Positions 9,701 to 14,684 of a stretch of 14,684 nucleotides of DNA are shown here, piece after piece (within the stretch, counting starts at the first letter, position 1; the number at the start of each line of letters is the position of its first letter). Below the pieces are notes generated by a model, which was not told where the DNA came from, searched no databases, and saw only the letters and a program-made list of their open reading frames with translations. The DNA is from JBMOLK01 sp049325575. Its GTDB lineage: Bacteria > Bacillota > Clostridia > Acetivibrionales > Acetivibrionaceae. The DNA lies in the NCBI GenBank assembly GCA_049325575.1, contig JBMOLK010000122.1, forward strand, positions 1-14,684, in the 5' to 3' direction. Both the position numbers and the translations under genes were made by a program.

Positions 9701-12700
9701 TTACTGTAAATTCCTTACCTATTACGATACCATTGGTATCCTTATAGTCTTTTGTTTTTATCCATCCCTCATAATTGATGGACCAGCCATCTTCAAGAAA
9801 TTCTGAAGAATGTTCATACTTTGAATTATAGGTAAAACCAATATTGATATCAAAACCTGGGGCTTTCAAAAGCATGGTCGGACTATTGAACGTGTAATCT
9901 CCTGAAACAGGGTTTACGCCTCCATAATTATATGTATGATCCCTCCTGAATTCTTCAATGAGTTCCTTATAGAAGGGGGTACTGTCTACTGCTGTATTCA
10001 CAGTAAAGCTTTCTACTGTCCCCCCTGACGAGCTCATTACCGCTGAAGACATAGCTGTTGCATCTGCAAAAATATAAAAATCTACAGGTTTGTTTACTTC
10101 AAGCGTATTTATTCTGGAGTATGGAGCACTATCAAAAGTTACAGTCTGGACAATTGTATCTTCTCCACTCAGTATGACCTTATGATTGCTACTATCGGAG
10201 GCAGCACTGAAGTTATATAAACTTCCGGATTTTTGAGTAAAATCACCTTTAATCTCAAGAATACCATCTATCAGCTTATCTGCATGGCTTTCTAATGAAT
10301 ACATTGTAAAGCTTCCCTCTACCAGAACATAATCCGATGGGTTTGTCATTGTCAGCACGCCACTGCCAGGCTTGTTATTTTCCACATCACCTATTGTATA
10401 GTCTCCTTTGACAGTAAGGTTTCCACCGGTGATTTGCATTTCACCGCCATTTTGCATAATACTGCCGTTAACAGTTAGATTGTATCCGTTTAGTAAAACC
10501 ACACCGGCATTTACAGTAAGATTACCTTCAATTACCCTGTCACCGTTTAGTATAAGGTCAGTTGTAGCAGTCACAGAGTCACTTTCCAATGATTCATTTC
10601 CTTCACCGTCAAATGCCCTAACCGTATACGTATATGCATTTAATAAAGACAAGCCTGTGTCTTCATAACTGTTCTGGACTGTAGACCATACTTTTTCACC
10701 GTTACGGTATACATTGTATCCTGTCGCATTGTTCACCGTATCCCAACGAAGCGTTACGGAACTTTCAGTTTTACTTACTACTGCAAGATTTGCAGGTGCA
10801 GAGAACGGGAACTTGTAAGAGCCTGTAAGAGGCCTTAAGTTTCTTTCACTATCCCATATAAACACTTTGATATAATGGCCTGTTATATCCTCCGGCATGT
10901 ACAGTCCTACTGAAATAGCCTCTGTACCTCCTGCTGGAACGCTCTTTTTTGAAACTGCAAAATCTTTTACTGCTTTATTTGAATCATACAACACTGCTAT
11001 AAAGGCAGTTTCCTTTTGTATTGAGCTGTTATTAGTTACACTTGCATTGGCTTTTATGGTACATGAAGGGTACAGAGTAAAAATTGGGGTATCCAGTGAA
11101 TTTGTAAAAGCAATATCTGATATACTTAGCGTACTATCTAAAGACATAGGATTTACAGTAAAAGTATTGGAGTATAAAAATTCAGTTTGAGCTGCTGTCA
11201 GAGAAGATACGGCCAGTGTCTGCCCTTGTGATGAATAGCTGAATGTCGCAGTTGAAGGGAAAAGCACTCCCTCTCCTCTTGCTACAACCAGATAAGTACC
11301 TGATACAGTATTTGTTGTCTTATATGCTGATGTAAAAGCTCCATTTGCTCCGCTTGTTACCTGATCATAACAGTCTACTTCCCCATTCGGGTCAACTACC
11401 GCTACAGTAACCTGTTTGTTATTTCCACTGCTTATGCTTCCTGTTACAGTTATGTTTCCATTAGTCAGATCTGCCGATGCAGCAAGTCCGCTAATTACTG
11501 GTGAGGCAGAGTTTGCAATATTCGTTGTTAAAAGGTACTTGTTTTTATCTGAATATCCGCCTTTAGTATCTACCATTACGTAATAGGCTCCGCTGTCAAG
11601 GGACAGGGAAATACTTTCATCAGCATTGCCTGTAAGAATAGAGCTAGCCAGCTTTTTAGCTCCATAAATACTAATTGTATGAAGGCTCAAATCATAGTTG
11701 GCATCTGCCGGTAGGTTTTGAAGCTTGATACTAACCTCTGAAGTTTGGTCAATTAACAGCTGGTAGATATCTACATCGTCAGGGCTATCTATGGTTGCCC
11801 ATGTTATGTCTCCAATATTTACTCTAGGCATGGAATAATAACGTACATCGTATATATTATCATTAACCTCAAACTCGTCAGGGTTACTTACATATGCCTT
11901 TAACTCATATGTGTCGTTGGCATTGGAACCTGAATTTGTATATACTCTAATATAATATCTGCCGGGACCAACTATTAGTCTGCTAAACTTCTCGTCAGTA
12001 TTCCCCTTTATATATGAGCCTCCGGCCAGGTATCCGTCATTGTAAACCTGTAGTTCATAATCCACCCCTTCAGGTATGCTCTGCATAACAATATTAAGTT
12101 TGCCTGCTTTTGGAGCATCATAAGCAAACCAGTCTTCATCAGTATTAATATTGATGGTAGCACTAATTATGCTGTTATCACCTATCAGTGTTGCTGTATC
12201 ACTGCTGTCATTAGGTTCTAGTGCATCAGGAGCAGAATCGCTGGGATAGACCATGAGCTGGTAATTGTGGTGAGCAGAACTGCTGCTATAAGAATATGCC
12301 TTAATCTGTATGTAGTATACACCTGTATATTCTGCCACAAAGTCAAAAACTTCATCATAATTATAATAATTGTATGAACCATTCTTCCATGACCCATTTG
12401 AATCATAAAGTGCTATATCATAATCTTCTCCTATGGCCATACCTTTTAGTACAAATGTATAGGGCTTTGCCGCTTCAAGATTTATAGCATAGTAGTCTGT
12501 CTCTCCCGTATAACCCATGGTTCCAAATACTGTACCTACAGGTATCGCCTGTGCCGTACTTATGTCATGGTTTGTTCCATTATCATAAATATAACCTAGT
12601 GTGGAAACATCCTGGAATATGAGGCTCTGCTTCTTTCCAATTTCTTCATAGCTTTCTTCAGAAATTGCCAAAGTCTGCGGTGGTAAAGCATGTGAATTAT

Positions 12701-14588
12701 CCTCTGTGCTAATAATATCACTGATCTTTCCAACTTCAGTCCTGTAAGTCCTGCCATCTTCAGTAACGGATTTTACCATGTAGTACTCAAAGTCTTTCCA
12801 GTCTAAAACTTTTAATGTTACTTGATGTATATTTTTCATTACATCTAACTTATAACTTTTTCCAAGCTCTCTTGTATTACCGTAATAAAACTCCGTATTA
12901 GCCTTTTTGTCAGTAGTCCATGTAACCATAATATAGTTATCTTTTACCAGGCTAATGTGAAGGTTCTTTATTCCGCTTCCTGATGAAGCAATTTCGGGAA
13001 GCTTCAAATTGTTAAGCTGACTGATAAAATTGTTATGGCTCTTTATTATAGGCTTGGGAATCTTGTTGTTTGCTTCAGCCGAATAATCACTAAGCGCGTA
13101 ATTATTTATATCAACTGGATTTACACTGTTGTCATCCTTATCTTCCACTTCCGGCTGGGGTGCCACATTGGCAAGGGCAGCATATGCATTTACCCTGCCT
13201 GATGTACTTACCTTTACTGCAAGCTTATCGGTTACAGTAACATTGTTTTTTATCCTTGCCGCGATCTCCTGTGATGTAAGACCCGCCTCCTTACTTTTTA
13301 GAAGCGCAGCTATACCTGCCACATGAGGTGCTGCCATGGAGGTACCGCTTAATTGTCCATAGCTGTTTTCCGGAAGGGTACTTAAAATATTAGCCCCCGG
13401 TGCTGCTACCTGTACTTTGCTTCCATAGTTTGAAAACGCTGCAAGCTCCCCCTTGTTATCAATGGCAGCTACCGAAATATTGTTTGGAAGATCAAAGCAG
13501 GCCGGATAAACCGGTGAATAAAACACATTGCTGGAAGAATTTCCGGCAGCAGATATAAAGAGAATATCACTGCTTTTCATTGCTTCATAAAGAGCAGGGT
13601 TATATTCGCTTCCACCCCAGCTGCAGTTTATTATCTTTACTCCCATTTTTGATGCATATTCAATGGCTTCTATGGCATCAGACGTATAACCCGTGTTTCC
13701 GCTTATGAACTTTAGAGGAAGAAGTTTTACGTTAGGAGCAGTTCCCCTTATGCCCGCCTGGTTTGACGAGGCTCCGATTATACCGGCTACATGGGTTCCA
13801 TGGGTATCTGAAGCAGCAGAGTCAAACACACTGCTGTCATTGTTTATAAAATCCCACCCGTTTATATCATCTATAAAGCCGTTGTTATCATCATCAATAG
13901 CGTTATAGGGTATCTCATTTTTATTTATGTAAATATTGTTTGAAAGGTCAGGATGATTTATATCGATACCTGTGTCAATTACTCCGACAACAGTTGTATC
14001 TATACCTGTTGTAATATCCCATGCAGGAACTGCATTTATGTCCTTACCGTATATACCTGCTTGTCCGCTTACAATCTGACCTTCATTTAGAAGGTTCCAC
14101 TGTTCGCCAAACCGTTCATCCTCTGGAATGTCGGATGTTTTAAGCTCATAGTTTGGCTGGGCGTATTCTACATCAGGATTGCTGTTTAGTTCTTCAAGCA
14201 CTCTTTCAATGTTATCACTATCGTTTATTTCTATGGTTTCTAACTTAAAAAGCTGGCTTTTCTTCTTTATGTCATACTTTGAGGCAATTTTCTTTTTTAG
14301 AATGTCATTTTTGACTTTATCGGATTTTGATTCATCCTTTAGCTTAACAAGTATTTCTTTCTTGTCCCTTTTGACTTTTTCCCCTAAAAGGTCATCTGAA
14401 GGGGTAGGGACTATATCAGGCATTTTTTGCACAGGCTCTTTTTTGTAAACATCCTCTGCTACCGTTTGTGGCAGTTCCTTGGCCAATACCTCTTTAGTGT
14501 TGGCAGGAATTATCACTGTGGATGTTAGAACTTGAACAAAAAATACAAACGACAATAAAATTGATATGGACTTACTGTGTTTTCTCAT
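702..14588 (-). CDS. Giant secreted S8 protease / RHS-YD repeat polymorphic toxin with HNH nuclease tip
   Basis: The frame is open from 14636 (4,644 codons). I choose the second Met (codon 17, 14588) because it follows an AGGGGG ribosome site 9 bases upstream and begins a typical signal peptide, MRKHSKSISILLSFVFFVQV. Residue numbers here count from the upstream Met. Domain order: signal peptide 17-52; inhibitor-like propeptide about 93-166; subtilisin domain about 178-488; fibronectin-like segment around 573; three PPC-like domains 690-1040; Ig/CARDB-like domains 1045-1280; FN3 about 1281-1360; beta-repeat stretch 1361-1530; RHS entry from about 1570; LamG pair 1840-2256; NPCBM-like 2860-3024; YD repeats throughout to the RHS core ending DPTG at 4300-4303; tip 4304-4644 with the nuclease. 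Length far exceeds WapA-type proteins (about 2,300). No LPXTG, SLH or choline-binding anchor is visible. No frameshift or internal stop interrupts it. Inferred role: contact-dependent or diffusible killing of competitors. The architecture is clear; target and delivery are inferred. Confidence 0.93.
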   Translation of the reverse strand: MRKHSKSISILLSFVFFVQVLTSTVIIPANTKEVLAKELPQTVAEDVYKKEPVQKMPDIVPTPSDDLLGEKVKRDKKEILVKLKDESKSDKVKNDILKKKIASKYDIKKKSQLFKLETIEINDSDNIERVLEELNSNPDVEYAQPNYELKTSDIPEDERFGEQWNLLNEGQIVSGQAGIYGKDINAVPAWDITTGIDTTVVGVIDTGIDINHPDLSNNIYINKNEIPYNAIDDDNNGFIDDINGWDFINNDSSVFDSAASDTHGTHVAGIIGASSNQAGIRGTAPNVKLLPLKFISGNTGYTSDAIEAIEYASKMGVKIINCSWGGSEYNPALYEAMKSSDILFISAAGNSSSNVFYSPVYPACFDLPNNISVAAIDNKGELAAFSNYGSKVQVAAPGANILSTLPENSYGQLSGTSMAAPHVAGIAALLKSKEAGLTSQEIAARIKNNVTVTDKLAVKVSTSGRVNAYAALANVAPQPEVEDKDDNSVNPVDINNYALSDYSAEANNKIPKPIIKSHNNFISQLNNLKLPEIASSGSGIKNLHISLVKDNYIMVTWTTDKKANTEFYYGNTRELGKSYKLDVMKNIHQVTLKVLDWKDFEYYMVKSVTEDGRTYRTEVGKISDIISTEDNSHALPPQTLAISEESYEEIGKKQSLIFQDVSTLGYIYDNGTNHDISTAQAIPVGTVFGTMGYTGETDYYAINLEAAKPYTFVLKGMAIGEDYDIALYDSNGSWKNGSYNYYNYDEVFDFVAEYTGVYYIQIKAYSYSSSSAHHNYQLMVYPSDSAPDALEPNDSSDTATLIGDNSIISATININTDEDWFAYDAPKAGKLNIVMQSIPEGVDYELQVYNDGYLAGGSYIKGNTDEKFSRLIVGPGRYYIRVYTNSGSNANDTYELKAYVSNPDEFEVNDNIYDVRYYSMPRVNIGDITWATIDSPDDVDIYQLLIDQTSEVSIKLQNLPADANYDLSLHTISIYGAKKLASSILTGNADESISLSLDSGAYYVMVDTKGGYSDKNKYLLTTNIANSASPVISGLAASADLTNGNITVTGSISSGNNKQVTVAVVDPNGEVDCYDQVTSGANGAFTSAYKTTNTVSGTYLVVARGEGVLFPSTATFSYSSQGQTLAVSSLTAAQTEFLYSNTFTVNPMSLDSTLSISDIAFTNSLDTPIFTLYPSCTIKANASVTNNSSIQKETAFIAVLYDSNKAVKDFAVSKKSVPAGGTEAISVGLYMPEDITGHYIKVFIWDSERNLRPLTGSYKFPFSAPANLAVVSKTESSVTLRWDTVNNATGYNVYRNGEKVWSTVQNSYEDTGLSLLNAYTYTVRAFDGEGNESLESDSVTATTDLILNGDRVIEGNLTVNAGVVLLNGYNLTVNGSIMQNGGEMQITGGNLTVKGDYTIGDVENNKPGSGVLTMTNPSDYVLVEGSFTMYSLESHADKLIDGILEIKGDFTQKSGSLYNFSAASDSSNHKVILSGEDTIVQTVTFDSAPYSRINTLEVNKPVDFYIFADATAMSSAVMSSSGGTVESFTVNTAVDSTPFYKELIEEFRRDHTYNYGGVNPVSGDYTFNSPTMLLKAPGFDINIGFTYNSKYEHSSEFLEDGWSINYEGWIKTKDYKDTNGIVIGKEFTVKIPGEGINSFTYVNGGFGSIGTRNTLSQLNGEYIVTTKDQRKFGYDSSYKIIWIKDRYGNRLTYTYETNRTVIRDLSSREVVSFDYDTVTGKLILITDILAGRKIQVVNVNNKIQEIIMPEGVKYTFGYDSNSKLSVVKDIEGNVLETITYKADSEGKVRVDTYEGPFGNKKVYTYGLTAKKTVISEEYDARIPLDGLVGEYRFDGNADDTSGNGHNGTPSNITYEEGKIGKSASFNGDNPNVEINALADTFSGRNPWSISAWFKHPSYSEDWHILCRGSLSDTASTDDRGVLIAINNSTAPYGKLHFKRLADTAIESDNNYDDGKWHHVAVIYDGTNLSVYIDYNAEQKTVTSTSSAPSQTVFGLGIYQNNPSWWDWKGYMDQVRIYNRALSYHEIQKLSSEFARPTTNNLVGEYKFDDNVNDTSGNGHNGTESNITYEEGKIGKCAVFNESLLSTVHVNSLAQYVNGTKPFSVAFWFKTSDPYGYFFCTSANSSNNCNALMIYLHDSKLYVERADGYQYKNGVFSSNNYNDGNWHLFVVTYNGADIILNVDNGKEIKTVLSTFSIPAHNAKMGTNYYNSGVVDYHGSLDQFRVYNHALSKEEINQYYSEPPTKSTIISYDKNYNITQVEDTEGKSQYYKYNNYGELDMHTDRNGNKTTYGLDGNGNVTKITNPNNSERKFGYDANNNIIWEKDEEGVFTQYIYKTVYEYDTLNEDSKYLSSAADRGIYLRMKARYLESKLGPTVDTKFITKETADKYAVTEYIPYATDTHQVKGLVEKIKDPMGNITTYTHESDGKIDTISETIDGNVRTTRFDYNNMGLKAYEYSPAYLRTDYYYNSNGQIETIVKNDADGSIIPVRVKSTIKFGYDSMGRRNHELSPILVDHIYSESQWVYGYRYTYYPNGKLWTVTDPQNNKTTYEYNQYGNIKTMKRMNGSIYSYDYDTLDRLTKIYFQDDAFSTKVLLEEYIYPLDAVPADPSAPNNNFITRKIHRKYLDNNEVAETTYYYDYAGRLIKKELPQNTDGTTPYIRNTYYKNGDIFTSTDIVTGSADETTSTTYYYHHKYDPALNTTYAETYAPTVLDNGTVRYSYVRVDYDKAGRKVSEKRGKEQVLKDSIPLTYITTNYEYYSNGLIKAVSDSSGRRTEYAYDDDGNLSKETVYSAYTEQKKDAIITEYVNNYLGKPDYKIQYVKKGDLQTLNSLDLQGINNKKSTVYLSDLLWESAKNVYGPVSQPVEKDMSFGDRTVVGDGGLITIGGAQYKKGIGASTGSEIVYDLHRKFETFKADIGIDDEYAGEGQVQFQVYLGQVDSSGNISYVLAKDKNNETMDITMSKGSVRSIEVDVRGKSKLKLVVNSVGTAGFVPADWANAHLLVNQIEAIVPEGGSLNDDTDIKLKTIYMYDENGNVETVITPDGVPTTYTYDDMDRQVLVNQPGFDENGNSAPIKSEARYNWEGKVESTKDANGNETIYGYNERGLLEVVKNARNERTIYQYDRAGRLTAEARIAPEDYLAGMTPSTAANRTEYKYDNMDRLKAKEFIGAENKLVETTNTDGTKTYTWQPQNVHLVLEAFEYDCNGNTIKEIGTFKYNESSTLDAQIANAEGTTYKYNYANMVETVLDPELASKLSALSIAEDKKYSIKYEYDGAGRKVAEYRTKGSSSSDRSIAKTRYEYDDAGNVLFVYVAKDIDSINSADTDETKIQTNTYDLLGNISTSKDANSNITEYYYNGFNKLRSVTYPYDDTVDKNVVTYKYDIRGNLIKQKNSMGAADIYTYDNQGRVLSHTRQKELDNGVVDTSDKAITTYRAYDKNGNLVSERDGEGTLKRSTYDALNRLERTSIEINTKTESGEEKKSLHTTIYGYDINGNQTTRTERMDIKDSAGNIIDTVENTYMDKYDSLNRLYEKLDPYNSIEKMEYVYQNDQSLNIYSYDALYNMSKSTYDLNKRLIRTVDAEGNIEDLTYDYAGNISTKTVGTDVDGNGTAKTTYYYYDHADRLQKVANDVIIIDNSGAEALLNVAVVYTYDNNGNMLLKTVGKTTDSSGNTTKGYTTAYHYNVANKVRAKVDHGASVSTPGAVETYTYYADGSLKTKLDRNGITTTYTYNCHGWLNQEKYSKLTYDETTKRLMMEEVFTQTSYGYDANGNKLNVTREDLNKLINYTYDAEGNITKTETVRTEPSKEITERTYDRLGRVETKTVSSQKSGDISPTVIGTTKYYYDIIYSDTDINTNTVHKLVAEKAVYPKDNNVTSKVYDKAGRLKYVFDGDPVSANSGKTTYNYYENGSRKSVVYPDGSKEVYTYYSNNLLKTLKNYRKNEDEASPMDTYEYTYDEANNLKTKQETVNGVDKGLTTYYYDKLNRLNKVVESNILRTTEYKYDAVGNRKCEIITYSGIVTKNTYEYQYNKNLLTSVTTEERSDLSGSSYIKKQRVNYGYDSNGNQTSVKREEYNADGSLKGTVTVSEFRYNKLNQLVATDIYDNQGQKVKTVNNAYDGEGLRVAKSVVNGTTTRYLYEYDKVVLELDGSGSEVARNIYGINLLKREVGATSYYYMYNGHADVTALINVATGNIDATYYYDAFGNIIERTGNVNNSITYAGYQYDKETEVFDADGNVQTGLYYLNARMYDPKIARFLQEDTYLGKPDDPLSLNLYTYVKNNPLIYYDPTGHYESMISYNIYEYKLGSKENFIPGYYPTAEVSTRVPLLPGQTREYKGTGSQKPTDNIDEQALFGGVVKTGFDALKEANKVISEYAAKEAAAKSATTGAKATSGATICKLALPILLLLIQTGDTYHDPDEKPQHETALPPGFIKINGQAWSSDTSFISPTEAWEIHNKKPAPIFQWHGWPIKSVSFNKTGNAGYQSSYQERYSQTPNSKGYWTGERGESKFISNNSEVNEILKSYGLDGIEYKDAIPDFSKLSWGGDIKIKNMQGGKRGRDYNFSEAYKQLSGETGISVKELKLIAKDFKLTWHECNDMETMQLIPTAVNDTFGHLGGVGEINSLNRKEETK
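705..1103 (-). other. HNH/Endonuclease VII-type nuclease toxin domain
   Basis: Residues 4512-4644 contain GYWTGERGESKF, PDFSKLSWGGDIKIKNM, KRGRDYNFSEAYKQLS, then KLTWHECNDMETMQLIP and a final TFGHLGGVGEI. The 'TWH-E/H...D..TMQL(I/V)P...H.GG' pattern marks the WHH-like branch of the HNH/ENDO VII toxin nucleases, which cut DNA in target cells. Candidate metal and catalytic residues are His4606, Glu4607, Asp4610 and His4627. The position often held by a second His reads Asn4622 here. The segment before it (4304-4511, bases 1104-1727) is a linker with an Ala-rich helix and a hydrophobic run LALPILLLLI (about 4412-4421). Confidence 0.88.
706..720 (-). promoter_or_regulatory. Ribosome binding site of the immunity gene, inside the toxin 3' end
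   Basis: The minus strand reads AAAGGAGGAGACAAAATG. The near-perfect AAAGGAGG (720-713) lies 7 bases before the immunity ATG. It is embedded in the last toxin codons (encoding RKEETK). With the 4-base ATGA overlap this supports reinitiation or coupling, so immunity protein is made whenever toxin is made. Confidence 0.85.
1728..2249 (-). other. RHS core C-terminal hallmark region and predicted tip release site
   Basis: Residues 4130-4303 are the conserved RHS-associated core: DGEGLRVAKSVVNGTTTRYL, YYYDAFGNI, GLYYLNARMYDPKIARFLQE, LNLYTYVKNNPLIYYDPTGH. In characterised RHS proteins this region closes the cage, and aspartates around the final 'D...DPxG' carry out autoproteolysis that frees the toxin inside. 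Asp4273 (in LQEDTY) and Asp4300 (in DPTG) are in the expected places. Cleavage here is inferred from the family, not shown. Confidence 0.92.
5565..6059 (-). other. NPCBM-like carbohydrate-binding domain within the YD repeats
   Basis: Residues 2860-3024 begin YLSDLLWESAKNVYGPVSQP and continue with ITIGGAQYKKGIGASTGSEI, YDLHRKFETFKADIGIDDEY and a closing VPADWANAHLLVNQIEAI. The 'YLSDL.W', 'y.kGig.....s.i.ydL...f..F.a.iGiDde' and 'aDWa.A.l' pattern fits the NPCBM family of galactose-binding-like modules, usually found on glycosidases and other exported enzymes. Here it is spliced into the RHS repeats. YD repeats resume at once afterwards (TIYMYDENGNVETVITPDG). It probably decorates the outside of the RHS shell and binds cell-surface or polysaccharide glycans. 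Confidence 0.85.
7869..8468 (-). other. LamG / concanavalin-like domain 2
   Basis: Residues 2057-2256 form a second LamG domain directly after the first: LVGEYKFDDNVNDTSGNGHN, KPFSVAFWFKT, WHLFVVTYNGADIILNVD and GSLDQFRVYNHALSKEEI. It shares a nearly identical 23-residue block with domain 1 but has diverged elsewhere. Its coding DNA is AT-rich (sampled lines 8041-8160 are 27-28% GC). YD repeats resume right after it (IISYDKNYNITQVEDTEG). Confidence 0.9.
8365..8434 (-). repeat. 70-bp direct repeat, copy in LamG 2
   Basis: Second copy of the block at 9007-9076, 642 bp away in the same orientation. Synonymous positions are conserved too, which points to recent duplication or gene conversion rather than protein-level constraint alone. 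Confidence 0.9.
8487..9119 (-). other. LamG / concanavalin-like domain 1 inserted in the YD repeats
   Basis: Residues 1840-2050 start LVGEYRFDGNADDTSGNGHN and include NPWSISAWFKH, WHHVAVIYDGTNLSVYID and end with GYMDQVRIYNRALSYHEI. This is the standard LamG-type jelly-roll pattern, with the closing 'hD.vRiYnRALs..EI'. Such domains bind glycans or surface proteins. It interrupts the YD repeats, with YD sequence on both sides of the pair. Confidence 0.9.
9007..9076 (-). repeat. 70-bp direct repeat, copy in LamG 1
   Basis: This segment matches 8365-8434 at 67 of 70 bases by eye. The three mismatches fall within 6 bases in the middle. It encodes DTSGNGHNGT-P-SNITYEEGKIGK. The adjoining DNA drops to about 70% identity or less. 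Confidence 0.9.
10047..10556 (-). other. Beta-repeat stretch (Gly/Asn-rich, beta-helix-like)
   Basis: Residues 1361-1530 follow an FN3 domain (about 1281-1360). They carry repeated short units such as GNLTVNAG, YNLTVNGSI, GNLTVKGDYTIG and GILEIKGDFTQKSG. The regular 'N-L-T-V-x-G' rungs suggest a small right-handed beta-helix or adhesin-like stalk ahead of the RHS region. No catalytic motif is seen. The fold is an inference from pattern only. Confidence 0.5.
11517..12569 (-). other. Three tandem PPC-like (pre-peptidase C-terminal) domains
   Basis: Residues 690-1040 contain three copies of the PPC pattern. The pattern is an acidic E-x-N-D entry (EPND at 807, EVND at 923), then 'D-x-D-(W/Y)-(F/Y/I)' (TDYYAI at 714, TDEDWFAYDAP, PDDVDIYQL), then 'G-x-Y-Y-(I/V)-x-(I/V)' (GVYYIQIKAY, GRYYIRVY, GAYYVMVDT). 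These beta-sandwiches commonly follow secreted proteases and may assist secretion or substrate binding. The first copy lacks the EPND entry. Confidence 0.8.
13173..14105 (-). other. Subtilisin-like (S8) peptidase domain
   Basis: All catalytic elements are present. Asp221 lies in VGVIDTGID, His279 in DTHGTHVAGI, the oxyanion Asn366 in ISAAGNSSS, and the nucleophile Ser433 in GTSMAAPHVAG. Order and spacing fit an active subtilase of about 300 residues. The domain sits directly after the propeptide, so the protease can be released or stay at the head of the giant chain. It may process the fusion protein, neighbouring toxin molecules or surface proteins; the substrate is not visible from sequence. 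Confidence 0.95.
14139..14360 (-). other. Inhibitor I9 / fervidolysin-type propeptide
   Basis: Residues 93-166 begin KEILVKLKDESK and end with NPDVEYAQPNYELK. The 'V.Y.qPNy' ending is the usual C-terminus of the intramolecular chaperone-inhibitor of subtilases. Such propeptides fold the protease and are removed by autocleavage, so the mature N-terminus would lie around residue 167-180. Confidence 0.75.
14481..14588 (-). other. Sec signal peptide of the giant protein
   Basis: Residues 17-52 show a basic start (MRKHSK), a hydrophobic core (ISILLSFVFFVQVL) and a likely type I cleavage site after NTKEVLA. There is no lipobox cysteine, so a soluble exported protein is expected rather than a lipoprotein. 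The exact cut site is a guess from the A-x-A-like pattern. Confidence 0.8.
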
Positions 14589-14597
14589 TAACTTGTT

Positions 14598-14603
14598 CCC
14601 CCT
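14598..14603 (-). promoter_or_regulatory. Ribosome binding site of the giant gene
   Basis: The minus strand reads AGGGGGAACAAGTTAATG. AGGGGG ends 9 bases before the ATG at 14588. The in-frame ATG at 14636 has no comparable site and would place 16 extra residues before the signal peptide, so 14588 is the better start. Confidence 0.75.
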
Positions 14604-14640
14604 ATGTTTAAAAAAATAAAGAATAAATAAAAACATTTAT

Positions 14641-14670
14641 ATTATATAAAGCACCAAGCCTATATATCAG
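14641..14670 (-). promoter_or_regulatory. Candidate sigma-A-type promoter of the toxin-immunity operon
   Basis: On the minus strand a perfect TATAAT (14646-14641) lies 18 bases downstream of CTGATA (14670-14665), a 4-of-6 match to TTGACA. Transcription would start near 14634, just below the rejected upstream ATG and about 45 bases before the chosen start. The -35 box falls in the loop and arm of the hairpin at 14651-14678. AT-rich DNA gives TATAAT by chance often, so confidence is modest. Confidence 0.4.
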
Positions 14671-14678
14671 CTTGGTGC
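14651..14678 (-). terminator. Hairpin: possible terminator of the upstream gene or operator
   Basis: A perfect 9-bp inverted repeat, GCACCAAGC and GCTTGGTGC, flanks a 10-base loop. On the minus strand it is followed by TTTATATAATATAAATG, a weak and broken T tract, so an intrinsic terminator for a gene upstream on the minus strand is plausible. On the plus strand no T run is visible before the window ends. Overlap with the candidate -35 box also allows an operator role. Confidence 0.5.
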
Positions 14679-14684
14679 CTATCG

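Noticed and set aside
702..14588. Type VI secretion RHS effector or insecticidal Tc toxin
   Set aside because: There is a Gram-positive signal peptide with no PAAR, VgrG or Tc-type neighbours or domains. A WapA-like secreted route fits better.
14589..14636. Upstream in-frame ATG (14636) as the start of the giant gene
   Set aside because: It has no good ribosome site, lies at about the predicted transcription start, and would put MFLFILYFFKHRGNKL before a complete signal peptide that begins at the better-supported ATG 14588.

Overview
The window looks like low-GC Gram-positive (Clostridia-type Firmicutes) DNA. It is AT-rich, has strong AGGAGG-type ribosome binding sites, and encodes a very large exported protein with a Gram-positive signal peptide. 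Genus cannot be fixed from the sequence.

Almost the whole window is one minus-strand gene, about 702-14588 and roughly 4,630 codons. It encodes a giant polymorphic toxin. From N to C terminus it reads: signal peptide; I9-like inhibitor propeptide; complete subtilisin (S8) protease with triad Asp221/His279/Ser433; a fibronectin-like linker; three pre-peptidase C-terminal (PPC)-like beta domains; further Ig/CARDB/FN3-like domains; a beta-repeat stretch; then about 2,700 residues of RHS/YD repeats. Two LamG (concanavalin-like) domains and one NPCBM-like carbohydrate-binding domain interrupt the YD repeats. The RHS core ends in the classic DPTG motif. After it comes a strain-variable-type tip: a linker with a hydrophobic segment, then an HNH/Endonuclease VII-type nuclease.

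The small gene at 244-705 starts inside the toxin stop codon (ATGA overlap). It is the expected cognate immunity protein and resembles the DUF6985 type. The two genes form a translationally coupled toxin-immunity pair. The DNA of this end is clearly AT-richer in sampled lines than parts of the protease and YD-repeat coding region, as expected for an exchangeable tip cassette.

The left edge (1-156) is the 3' end of an IS66-family insertion sequence: the transposase C-terminus on the plus strand and the GTAAGCG terminal inverted repeat. It lies 87 bp past the immunity stop. The right edge (14589-14684) is the leader of the giant gene, with an RBS, a candidate promoter, and a 9-bp-stem hairpin that may terminate the upstream gene.

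Likely working model (inference): the protein is Sec-exported, its protease matures it or its surroundings, the carbohydrate-binding modules dock it on glycans, the RHS shell encloses the nuclease tip, and kin are protected by the downstream immunity protein.
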